DNA of 29,825 nt, from the NCBI GenBank assembly GCA_009602725.1, contig WELB01000035.1, positions 699,409 through 729,233 on the forward strand. The letters are read 5' to 3'. This DNA is from Spirogloea muscicola (taxonomy: Eukaryota; Streptophyta; Zygnematophyceae; Spirogloeales; Spirogloeaceae). Of the stretch, positions 16,722 through 26,066 are shown in pieces. A program made the position numbers and the translations under genes. The notes beneath the pieces were generated by a model that searched no databases, was not told where the DNA came from, and saw only the letters and a program-made list of their open reading frames with translations. Position 1 is the first letter of the stretch; the number at the start of each line of letters is the position of its first letter.

Positions 16722-17205
16722 GCGGAGCAGTGCTCGCCCATAGAGGATAGGGGCTGGAAAAGCCAGCCCAAAAAAGAGTGAATAAAGGACGAGAAGGGGG
16801 TCAGAGGAAGCGCTAAGAAAAACAAGCACGCAAAGAAACAAAGCAGCTACGAACACTGAGTAACCCCTGCTAAGCAGCCGCAGAGCAGAGATGCTCGGCT
16901 CCTGGAACTCAGTCCCCTGGCCAGAGCCAGAGGCAGCAGCGAGGGCTCTGCCGGCACAGAGGTGCAGCGCGCGGGCCATAGACCTCTGCAGCGAGACGGC
17001 TAGGCGCATACGGTACAGTTGCGCCAGCGACCCGGCTGCAGGAAAATCTACCGGCTCCCTATGGAAGCGACGGGCGATGGTGTGGCGGGCGAGCTGGGTG
17101 AGCAGCTCGAGCCACCGAGCGCCCAGCGCCCCATGAATGTCGATAGCCAACGGGAAGAACTCGTCTTCCCGTGGATGGTCAGCGCAATTCAGCTCTTTCG
17201 CTCAA
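16722..17205 (-). mobile_element. LINE fragment H (stop codon lost)
   Basis: The minus strand from about 17200 reads DHPREDEFFPLAIDIHGALG, then LYRMRLAVSLQRSMARALHL and FQEPSISALRLLSRGY. These are the family's C-terminal blocks, matching fragments D and F. The usual TGA is TCA here, so the frame runs on through the 3' UTR (SVFVAALFLCVLVFLS) to 16692. The UTR hairpin at 16751-16769 (GGGCTGG, AAAAG, CCAGCCC) is perfect. The 5' end is close to 17205, where integrase-like sequence begins. Confidence 0.75.
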
Positions 17206-17900
17206 TCGGCGCAGGCGACCGCATACCCAGCCTTGGTGGCACTTTGGGCTGGGTGCGGAAGAGCCTTCCCGGCTCCTCTCAGAATCGTCACCCGGCGCTC
17301 TGGCTTGTCCAAGCCCACCACTGGCTGCCTGCCATCCTTCTTCACGCGCAGAAGGTGGCCGTCGCGCCACATGTCTTGCTCAACCCCACCGCGTGCTTGA
17401 GAGTCTCCAAAGCTGGAGCGGCATTCGTCCAAGGCGGCCAGGCCATTTGCTGCCCTAGTGTTCTTTGGACGCCGGCTCCCGCTCTGTGGTCCGCGTGGCT
17501 CCTCCTCTGCTGCAGCACGGTCCTCGTCGGCTGCCACAAACCACTCCCGTCCTGCTGGGAGCGCCGGGGGGCTGGGAACCTAGACCTTAGACCTTAGGGT
17601 TTAGGTCGGACTTCATATAGCAACCGCCACGCAAGCAAGCGCTGCCGCACTTCTTCAACATCACAAATCACGCGTCACACTTGCTGCAACGCCGCGCTGC
17701 ACCGAGGGGCCCCCGCCCGCTCCCGCCGCTCCCGCGCTGCTGCTCAGCGAAGACGCCACGGCGGTCGAAGTGTGCCGCCCCACCAAGATGACTCCACCAC
17801 GCACTGTGCTGCGTTTACTCCTCGTCGACGTATCTCTGTACGGGTTGCACCCTGCCCAGCAGGTCACCCCATGGATCACCCCTTCGTACCTCAAGATATC
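17206..17900 (-). pseudogene. Degraded polyprotein fragment, inverse copy of 7130-7720
   Basis: Minus-strand 17537-17202 reads ADEDRAAAEEEPRGPQSGSR, NGLAALDECRSSFGDSQARG and DGHLLRVKKDGRQPVVGLDK, followed by PERRVTIL. The part from 17900 to 17540 matches 7131-7370 nearly base for base but has an insert containing repeated CCTTAGA (17582-17600). This copy joins the sequence after the zinc knuckles to the VKKDG module without the LINE G insertion. That shows both belong to one element. Stops and frameshifts are present. Confidence 0.5.
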
Positions 17901-17924
17901 CGCCCAGGGTTAGTCCCTGCTCGG

Positions 17925-18055
17925 TTTCGCCACGGTCGCCACCACCAACGCCGCCATCTTCGCACCATCATCACCACCACCACCATTGCTGACATGTCCG
18001 CCACGGTCGCAACCACCAACGCAGCCATATTCTCGAACCCTCGCAGTGATATATG
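17925..18055 (-). repeat. Minisatellite, inverse copy
   Basis: GCCACGGTCGCCACCACCAA and related CAC-rich units are the reverse complement of the 6088-6365 tract. There is a (CAC)n-like run around 17968-17990. Confidence 0.65.
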
Positions 18056-18059
18056 TCAG

Positions 18060-18330
18060 ATCACCGCTGAGGCGATCTCTCCGCAAGTAAAAGGTGTCTC
18101 TTCGCCTCACGACCTGCCCACTCACTCTCGCGTGGTCACCCCATTGGAAAACGACCTAGCGCCTCCGCTCACGCCGCCGACGAGGGTTTGGAGGCACGGC
18201 GCGTGTCGCAAGGCAACCACTTCAGGCTAGAGTGGCCAGGGGGCCGAGCAGCGAGAGATCCCCCGGCGGGGGTGACCGGCGAGAGATCCCCCGGCGGGGG
18301 TGACCACGCGAGAGTGAGTGGGCAGGTTGG
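18060..18330. repeat. Repeat S in inverted pair
   Basis: 18070-18140 (GATCTCTCCGCAAGTAAAAG onward) and 18231-18330 (GTGGCCAGGGGGCCGAGCAG onward) are parts of repeat S in opposite orientations. The right arm contains an exact tandem of GGCGAGAGATCCCCCGGCGG plus GGGTGACC. No ORF is supported. Confidence 0.55.
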
Positions 18331-18339
18331 GAAGACCCC

Positions 18340-18515
18340 TTTTTGGGTCTAGTGACGCTTTCTGCCACATTCTTTGCATGTCTGCTCACCTGGTAGTAAG
18401 ACCATGCAGGCAGGCTGCTGCAAGTGACAAAGCAGAGTCCTGGTCTGTAGGCGAGCTCCAGGTATGGCACCTCGATACCTAATTCGCGCTCTACGGGCAG
18501 GCACGACATGACTAA
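18340..18515 (-). pseudogene. CKEC-type module, inverse copy
   Basis: Minus-strand reading gives MSCLPVERELGIEVPYLELA, then YRPGLCFVTCSSLPAW and in another frame CKECGRKRH. It is the best-preserved copy of the module at 7725-7945. A frameshift separates the two halves. It could be a zinc-binding tail of a retroelement polyprotein; no family is recognised. Confidence 0.4.
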
Positions 18516-18788
18516 GTTCCAGATTCTCGCCTCAAGCGTGATAACACCTCCGGCGTCTCATATGCCACTCGATCAACCCCAATTCGGCTTTGCTTTGGCC
18601 AGAATGCACCTGCCAATTTCAGGCTATGATGTCGGGCCTCTAGCATCTGGTCACTAACAGGCAGGTCAGAGCCATATGCGTCCTTATAGGGTTGAGTGCT
18701 TGGGGATTAGGGACAATCACCCGCCACGAGGTAGCTCTCCAACACAGCTGAAGACTTGCCCGGTGGCGCTGCCGCTAGGCAGCAGCTC
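18516..18788. other. No recognised feature
   Basis: Mixed-composition sequence without an ORF over 60 codons and without similarity to the other repeats of the window that I can see. Confidence 0.5.
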
Positions 18789-19578
18789 TGTAACGTCCCT
18801 ATCCCTACGCAATTAGGGTCAGAACGTCCTGTTTGGGTGTCAAACATAGGGTGTTCAGGAGACAACCCCCTTACAGATTGGAACGCCAGCGCACACAGCG
18901 GACACAGACGCGCACATAGCGCAGCGGAACGTCTTACCCTGAGGCACCGCCAGAAAGGCGGCGACTCGACCGAGGGTCAGCAGCTGTCCCCGCAAGGGGC
19001 GCAGCCATATACTCACAGAGAGCCGACGATGTCCGCAGCGACGAGCTCCAGCGACGGGCTGGGCAGCAGGCGGCAGCAGCAGCGCTGTGGCGGCGGTTGC
19101 GGCAGCAGGCAGCAGCAGGGCTGTGCCTCTCTTGGTGTCACTGGTCCGACTGAGTCTGGCCTCGGCCTACTACTGATAAGCGTTCCATCTGCCACCCCTC
19201 TCCTGAGGGGGTGACGAGGGTCGCCCCCAAGGTCCTCTCCCAGAGGGCGGGCCTGACAACGGGATACGACGGATCTAAGGGAGCTGGCCCATGGGGCCAA
19301 GGGACCGAGGTCATGCGGCCAAGAGGTCACGAGGGAGCTGGCCCACTCGGCCAGCCCGCAGGGCGTGAGCCGGAGGGGTGATGCTGGCCCACCCGGCCAG
19401 CCCGCAGGGCGTGGGCCCGAGGCGTCCGCACGGGGTACGGAGCCCAGGACCTCGAATCGTACTTAGCTAGCGGAGCAAAGCTACCGGTACCGTTTAGGAC
19501 TTCCAAACGGTAGATACGATACGATCATGTAAGATTACCGGCACCGTTGGCACTCTCGCAAACGGAGGAAACGTTACA
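18789..19578 (-). mobile_element. Solo LTR, family LTR2
   Basis: 790 bp with TG..CA ends (TGTAACGTCCCTATCC at 18789; GAAACGTTACA to 19578) and an exact 5-bp duplication AGCTC (18784-18788 and 19579-19583). LTR sense is minus. It shares modules with LTR1: ATAGCGCAGCGGAA, a GC stem-loop at 18945-18963 (CACCGCC, AGAAA, GGCGGCG) and GAGGGTCGCCCCCAAGG. It also carries an imperfect duplication of GAGCTGGCCCACTCGGCCAG-type units (19325-19420). Its U3 half matches the start of Gypsy2 at 22917. Confidence 0.9.
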
Positions 19579-20520
19579 AGCTCCACCTCCTGGGCACCCG
19601 CTGCAGACTTGCCTCTAGCGGGACGCCGCCAAGGTCTCCACGGCGAGCCGTGTCGTGCCATACAGTATCGATTGCTAGGCAACGTCGATAAGGCAAATTT
19701 GTAAATGAGTCGGGTGTCGCAGCAGAGTCCACGTGGCCGGGAATGTACGCATGCATTTTAAAAAGTGAAAGCGAGACATTAAGGAACTCCATCAGCATTT
19801 GACTGGATCACAGATTAGAAGTAACCGACAGATGACGTGGTGTACATAGTGGAACTTGGAATGGAGGAGTCTCTTTATTTAAAATATGGTGAAAACACTA
19901 AGCAGTCGACAGCAGTGCAATGAACTAGATCCGGAACTAATCAGTGACCACACAGTGACCACACTGAGCACTGTAATCAACTGCCTCAGTGCCAGGTATT
20001 TCAGAGTCGCCCTACATTCCCAGTAACCAATTTTCGCGTTCGGGTCTTATCTCTCGGTAAAATCGGGTAACGGCCGATTAGGTCTTGCTTAGTAAGGAGG
20101 CTTGCCAGGATGCACACTGTAGAATCTCTGCATGTGGTACTGATGTGAGCACCACGGATAAGACGGCTTCCGAGTCGATATTCGGCGCACCAAGCATGCC
20201 TTGCCAATATCCCGGTTGACTTACCGGTGAACGGACTTCGACAGTAGAAGGCTCCTCGGCAGCAGATCCGTTTCTTTAAGGCTACCGTGCCTTTTCTTGG
20301 CACGCCCGTGGCGCGCGCTTGATGCCCGCTGGTGTATCAGCGGCAGCGGCAACGACGGCGACAACAACGACCTCGGCGGTGGCGCCGGCGAATCGACGAA
20401 GAGAAAGAGACTGAACCGAGTAGAATTTCCCAAATCCAGCCCTCTGCTCTGGTTGTCGGTCGGAAATAATGGAATTATTTTTGGAGCAGGCGCGTAGGCC
20501 CAATTGGCGCCCCCCTAGAC
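19579..20520. other. Unassigned, AT-richer DNA
   Basis: This is clearly less GC-rich than its neighbours (for example TTTATTTAAAATATGG near 19873). It has no ORF over about 100 codons and no family I recognise. CAGTGACCACACAGTGACCACACTG (19941 on) is a short tandem. 20290-20400 is GGCGGC/GACGAC-rich. Confidence 0.45.
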
Positions 20521-20640
20521 CCTGTCCAAAGGCTAGTGTAACCCGAGACCACTATTTCTGCACTCCCCGTCTACCCTTGGTCCCAAGGCCAGTGTAGCCC
20601 GGGACCGCAATTCCTCACCTATTCACCTTGACCCGCCGCT
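20521..20640. repeat. 56-bp tandem duplication
   Basis: GGCTAGTGTAACCCGAGACC at 20531 and GGCCAGTGTAGCCCGGGACC at 20587 define two diverged units. There is no coding signal. Confidence 0.6.
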
Positions 20641-20749
20641 AGCCTGGCCAGTATCCGCCATCACTAGTCAAGGTGGGTCACACCTATCGAAGCGGGCCTT
20701 ACGCCTATCGGCGTCTTCTCGGGCTTTCAGAGAGCTTCTGCCCGTAAGA

Positions 20750-20965
20750 TCGGGCCTGCCCGCCGAAGCCAGATCCACGGCTCGCAACAGATACGCACTT
20801 CTTGTGACTGGTCCAGATTGTAGGAGGGAGTTTGCCGGCCGATGCCAGTTCGACATTTCAGCGGCAGGTACGCACTTCTCTTGAGCAGTTTGGCTGGCAG
20901 AATGGGGATCGCCTGCCAATGCCAGATCGACGGCGCAGCGGCGAATACGCACTTATTTGACAGGG
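20750..20965. repeat. Three diverged 76-77 bp tandem units
   Basis: The anchor GCCAG occurs at 20768, 20844 and 20921, each followed about 25 bases later by TACGCACTTCT or TACGCACTTAT. The minus-strand ORF across it repeats accordingly (AVDLALAG; AVDLASAG), which reflects the tandem rather than a gene. Confidence 0.7.
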
Positions 20966-21179
20966 GCTGAGTTGGAGGTGCTGTGTTTGCGATTCCTGGT
21001 ACACAGCTGTTTCACAGTAGACTGAAGGGTCAAGTGCCTCAGATGTCCACGGTTAAACCCACCTCACCTGCCTTGTCGGATCGACATCAATAAGCCATCG
21101 ACGGGATATCTAATGACAGCCGCGGCAACGAGCCGCGCGGGGCAGCGGTCTCAGCAGCAGGCAGCTGCAGGGCTGCGCC

Positions 21180-22040
21180 TATCTCAGAGCTTCACTGAGT
21201 CTCCGATCTTCCGTCGGACCTCTCTCTACCCCTTACTCTTGTGCTTCTCCGTGCCACCTCCCCTCCAGGGTGCATGGGGGTTGGCCCAAGGCTGGCCCGC
21301 GAGAGCGTGCTTGACGAGGGATCATGAGCTGTATTCAGTAGGCGTCATGGCGCCAAGAATGGCCGCGGCAAAGCATGCCGCCAAGCATGGCCGAGGCCGG
21401 CATGGCCGAGCATGGCCGCTGCCGTAAATGCCGCGGGCGCACCGGGCCCACGCATGCCCCGAGCAAGTCTGGGGCCGAGCATGACAGAAGTATGCGGGGC
21501 CACCCTGACGAGCGTCGCGTTGGTTTCTGACACTCGAATTCAGAGCTTCACTGAGTCCCCGGCCTCCCGGTCGGGCCTCTCTCTACTCCTTCCTGTGGTG
21601 CCTCTCCGTACCACCCTCCCCCTCCAGGGTGCATGGGGGTTGCCCCAAGGCTCGCCCGCGAGGAGCGTGCCTGATGAGGGAACCGCGAGCTGTCTCCAGC
21701 AGGCGCCATGGCCGAGCTTGGCCGCGGCAGAGCATGCCGCCAAGCAAGGACGAGGCTGGGCATGGCGGAGCATGGCCGCGGCCGAACATGCCGCCCGGGG
21801 CGTCCGGACCCACGCATGCCACCGAGCATGTCTGGGCCGAGCATGAGGGAAGCATGCGAGGCCACCTAAACGAGCCTGGACGGAACGACAACAGCACGAG
21901 TGCCAGGGCGGCACGTACCATCTGGCAGGGGGCTAACGGCCAAAGACCTGAGCAAGATCCGGGGAACTTGCCCACAACTATTCGAACACCACGTAAGCAT
22001 TAACGACACTGTTTGGCGCTCTTGATCCTGAAACGTCACA
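21180..22040 (-). repeat. Gypsy3 3' LTR (LTR3) with internal duplication
   Basis: The right end is fixed at 22040 by AAACGTCACA followed by a polypurine-tract complement. A segment at 21185-21540 is duplicated at about 21541-21880: TCAGAGCTTCACTGAGTC, CCTCCAGGGTGCATGGGGGT, and many CATGGCCG units. The core CCTCCAGGGTG plus GGCCCAAGGC parallels LTR1. The left end is not located; sequence from 21000 to 21180 may belong to it. Confidence 0.55.
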
Positions 22041-22916
22041 TGCCTCCCCACCTAGGTGTTCACATCCTCGGTCACAAACGACAACACAGACTAGTGCAAT
22101 ATGAAACAAGCTAAATTGGAACAGTCCATTCGTGAGGTACGCATGGAGAGCGGACGGGCAATTGGCAAGATGGGCCGCAGGCTCCTACGTACTGTGATCA
22201 GGCCCACAGCCGAGCCACTTGACGAACTATTCACTGGACTAATGCCGGCGGAAGCTGTCCCAGTGTGACAAGATTCTTTCCACCTCATAATCCATTGATC
22301 CTCAACCAAGAGGGGAGGTTGGGCACGGCCACCCGGATGACAGGGCCGAAGCTGGTACACGTGGAAGACTGGATGAGTCGGCCACTGTATCGGGTATCCA
22401 GCTTACCTGCCACCTTACCAACAAGGCGCAACACAGGGAATGCTCCAACTTATCTGAGTAACAGCTTCCGTGTCCACTGCTCGCAAGGGAAGGTGCTTTG
22501 TACGTAGCACCCACGTCGAAAGACATTACGTCGACGTTGGCCAGCATACGCCTTATGCCGCTGCTGGGCAATTGCCAAGGAATACCAAGCCCTCCGCAGC
22601 TTCTAGGAGGTTCCCAGTAAAGGCTGTGGCGGTCGGTACGTGCTCCGGCCTCCCCACCTAGAAGGTTCAGGGATGACGTCCATACCTGATGAAGAAGGGT
22701 GCGTTCCTGGTGGACTCATGCCAGGCGTTGTTCACGGCATACTCCGCCGGAGCAAGGTACAAATTCCAGCCACTCTGACTAAGATTCACACAATTCCATA
22801 GCATGTCATCCAAGACCCAACATATCCTCTCACTTTGACCATCCCGTGCGGTGTGGAAAGCTGTGGACATTGAATGCTGAGTGTCAGTAAGCCTGCATTC
22901 CTTCTTCCCAAGAGTT
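22041..22916 (-). pseudogene. Gypsy3 3' region: chromodomain and integrase remnants
   Basis: Next to the LTR are a polypurine tract (22041-22053) and degraded chromodomain text (about 22130-22260, GCCGAGCCACTTGACGAACT). Around 22520-22560 lies VMSFDVGATY, aligned with VSFDVGAQV of Gypsy1. Minus frame 22870-22667 is the end of the integrase core: MSTAFHTARDGQSERICWVL, LAPAEYAVNNAWHESTRNAP and FFIRYGRHP, keeping the catalytic Glu (SER). The 5' part is missing because Gypsy2 begins at 22917. Confidence 0.85.
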
Positions 22917-23640
22917 TGTAACGTTCCTTACATTTGAGCGTGCCAACGGTGCGCGATAACCTTACATGAGCGTAGCGTATCTACCGTTTGGAGTCCCAAA
23001 CGATGCGGGAACTTGGCTGCACTCCGTGTAGCTAAGTACGGTTCGAGGTCCGGGCTCCTTACCCCATGCGCACGCCTCGGGCCCACGCCCTGCGAGATGG
23101 CCGGGTGGGTCAGCTCTCCCTCAGGCCAGCGCTCTGCGGAGTGGCCGAGTGGGCCAGCTCTCCCTCAGCAGTACCCTGCGGGCTGGCTGGATTGGCCAGC
23201 TCTCTTGGCCTCATGGCCGCATGGCCTCGGTCCTGTGTCCTCATGGCCTCAGTCCTTTGGCCCCGTGAGCCAGGTCTTGGCCTGGCGCGCCACCTCCATG
23301 GCGCTAGTCACTGTGCAGCGCGCCAGTCTCTTGGACTCGCGCGCCGGCCTCTTGGCGCTAGTCTCTTGCCCTCGTGCTACAGGCTTCTGGCCCATTGTAC
23401 CAGCCTCTTGTGTTCATCGTGTCCCCTTGTCAGGCCCGCTCCTCCGGGGGAGGGCCCTGGGGGCGACCCTCGTCACACCCTCTGGGCAGGGGTGGCAGGA
23501 GAACCGCTATAAGTAGTGGGCCTCGGCTGGACTCTTCAGTTCGACCAACGCCGAGAGAGGAGATAGTGCAAGGATCCCTCTGTATTTCTTTATTTTTCCT
23601 GTCGATTGAGATTGAAACTTTTTCCTGAGTGTACGTGGAG
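22917..23640 (+). repeat. Gypsy2 5' LTR, LTR2-like U3
   Basis: It begins TGTAACGTTCC. Its first 500 bases follow the solo LTR2 in sense (GTGCCAACGGTG, ATCTACCGTTTGG, TAGCTAAGTACG, GGGCGACCCTCGTCACACCC). A TATA-like TATAAG lies at 23508-23513, where the solo LTR2 has TTATCAG. Downstream of that the two differ completely and the LTR2 GC stem-loop is missing. The 3' end of the LTR is uncertain, because I find no clear primer site. Confidence 0.65.
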
Positions 23641-24046
23641 CTGTGATCGGCGAAGCGGCACGTGTGCCACCTCCTCGCCTTCGACATCCACGATCCGGGC
23701 TTTCAAGAATCCAAGCGGCTCTCCGTCCCGGCGGCAATCTTTATTGCCAAATCAGTACTTGCCCGCGTAAACCACCTGTGTCCGGCGGATTGCCGGCCGG
23801 TATGGAAGTGAACCTGGTCAATGGTGGGCGGCAAAGTCTGGCCTTATGCCAGGAATTGGATGGTGTGTCTAGTCCTGGTCCCTCCCTTTTGCTGCGCGTT
23901 CAGCTTCGTGGTTTGGAGGTATAATGCACGCGCTGTCATGATTGCTTCTTGGTCTGGGGCACCAGTCCTTTGAATATATCTTGACAGTGGATCCTCGATA
24001 TGTCTGCCGCCTCTGACTTGATCCGTCAGTGTGTGGTACATGTTGC
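23641..24046 (+). other. Gypsy2 R/U5 or leader
   Basis: No ORF and no initiator-Met primer site are visible. The first plausible gag ATG is 24047. This may be the rest of the LTR plus the untranslated leader. Confidence 0.4.
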
Positions 24047-25428
24047 ATGGAGTCGCCGGAGTCCAGCGCTTGTCCTAGTCCTCCTCCACCGGCGGTGCCT
24101 TCTCTGGAGGGTGAGGAGCTCGTCGATGATCTGGCGGAGCTCCAGGCGCCTATTGCGGACGACCTGACCTCCGATGACGCGCAGCGCAGCGCGCGCCTTC
24201 TGGAGCTCCATGAGGCCGCTATTCCTGTGTGTGAAGATCCTGCAGTTGCTGCCTTTACAAGCGCACTGCTGGAGGAAGTACAATCGCTCACCGCCCGTCT
24301 GTGTAAGGGCGAGAAGCGCATTCGCAAGCTGAAGACCAAAGTCCGTGTGTCGCAGCTTGGCCGTGCCAAGCCCGCCTTGCCGGCTAGATCCAGTGCACCG
24401 CCCTTCCGAGGCGGCCTCAACGCCTGGACAGCGGAAGATTTTAGATTGCTTTGTACAGTGCGGTACCGGCGTCCACACCGTGTCCGACTGGCAGCCACCT
24501 ATCTCTCCGGGGATCCTGCCCAATGGTGGGAAAGTGTCAAGAAGTCATTTACCCCTCCGTGTATAATCGTTGGGTCTTCTTCGTATGATCATTGTCGATT
24601 ATGTTCGGCGAGGTACATGCCGAGCTCAATGCGCGCAACGAATTGGACATCATTCGTATGCGCAACATTGACTTCGAGGATTATGTCCGGCTTTTCCACA
24701 TGTTGCTCAGCAAGCTCAACACCAGACCTATGGACAATGCTAAACAGTGCCAAAGGTTTCAAGCGGGGCTCCCAGAGCACGTCGCTCTTCTCGCTCAACT
24801 GGATCCGGTGACCTTCCAGCCTGTGGAGACTTTGGACCGCCTCATCGAGCAGGCGCGCCTTACGTTCGCGATGTACCTGCGCAAACGTCCCCTGGCGGAA
24901 GCCGCCGTCAACCCGGCTGCCCTTTCATCTTCGAAGCGTCGGCAGTATGCCCAGTACAAGTGCCAAGCCCTACGTGGGGCAACGGCGCCCAAACAAGCCA
25001 GTGGCCTTCGTTCCCGAGGAGGACAGAGCTTGCTATCGCTGCGGCCAAAGGGCCACCGTATACGCGACTGTACCCTAGCTGCCAAGCACCTCCCATCAAC
25101 AAGCAAGTCTGCTCCACCCGGCCCCAAGGGACAGTATAAGGGCAAGAGCAGACGTAACTGCCTTTCCTTAACTCCTGTGTGGAGTCCTCAACTGCATGAT
25201 GTGCATACGCTGTTTGAACGCGTAGGACATGCTTGTCCGCAGTCTCCTATTCCAGTCGTACGCTCCCTGCATATGCTAATGAAAGCCTTAGTGACTGGTG
25301 GTTCCTTTGTTGTCTGGGTCCCCCGCAGCCAAGTGCAATCAGCTGCTCAGTTGTATATGAATTGGATGAAACATCAGGGGGCTGACGACCCTGTATTTGC
25401 GTCATCGTGCGATGCAGGCGAGGATTAA
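24047..25428 (+). pseudogene. Gypsy2 gag (frameshifted)
   Basis: ATG 24047 opens a frame (MESPESSACPSPPPP, EELVDDLAELQAPI, LLEEVQSLTARLCKGEKRIR, RLAATYLSGDPAQWWESVKK) to about 24540. After a deletion and frameshift it continues from 24601 (MFGEVHAELNARNELDIIRM, YVRLFHMLLSKLNTRPMDNA, CQRFQAGLPEHV) to 25428. The zinc knuckle CYRCGQ plus GHRIRDC at about 25031-25071 is split by one extra base. The organisation equals that of Gypsy1 gag without the Ala-rich repeats. Confidence 0.9.
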
Positions 25429-25539
25429 ATCCTCCATCACAATCAGGATTGTCCCTGCTCTGTCGCTACACAGCAGGCCATCCCCACGTAGTACCTGGTG
25501 CTGCTGGATCACCCAGGAAACTGCTGATATATGAAGTTC

Positions 25540-25945
25540 GCAAATTTAGTCTTGCTTCAGTTGGCGGCTTAGTACTTTGTGCTTCCACGCCCAGTATGCT
25601 ATTTACGGGCACAGTGGCTGGTCAGTCAGCCCAGATCCTCATCGATACGGGTGCTTCGGTATCCTGTCTTAGTAAGACTTTTATGTAATAACAATGACTT
25701 GCCTGTGCAAGCCATTCATGTGATGCAAGCTACATTGGCAAATGGTCATCATTAAGAGTTTTGGGCATTTGCAAAGTACTCATCCGCATCCAATGCTATA
25801 TAAGACGGTTGTGTCTCGTCATGTCATTAAAATGGCGTCTGCCTTTGATGTGACCTTAGGCGATGATTGGCTCTGTGCCACCGCGTCTGTGCTTGATTGC
25901 AAACAGCGCACATGTGTCGGCCGACGTGGTACTCGTCGAATTTAA
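25540..25945 (+). pseudogene. Gypsy2 protease (broken)
   Basis: ILIDTGASVSCLSKTF at about 25636-25683 holds the Asp-Thr-Gly triad of the aspartic protease and is followed by stops. A second frame at 25742-25945 keeps SAFDVTLGDDWLCATASVLD, which matches the C-terminal half of the Gypsy1 protease. Confidence 0.88.
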
Positions 25946-26066
25946 ATTGTCCAACGTCGACATAACTGTGTACCACCACCTATGCAAGACTCTTCTCTGC
26001 AGCTCTCAGCTGTGCGGATGAAGAAGCTCCTTCGCAAAGAAGAGCTCGGCTGCGTATCTGGGTGTT

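Noticed and set aside
20503-20518. TGGCGCCCCCCTAGAC as a lysine-tRNA primer-binding site
   Set aside because: Only the first seven bases fit, and there is no matching LTR end or downstream gag.
23013-23516. Plus-strand ORF of 167 codons before Gypsy2 gag
   Set aside because: It lies within LTR2-like U3 repeats; the solo LTR2 copy does not keep the frame.
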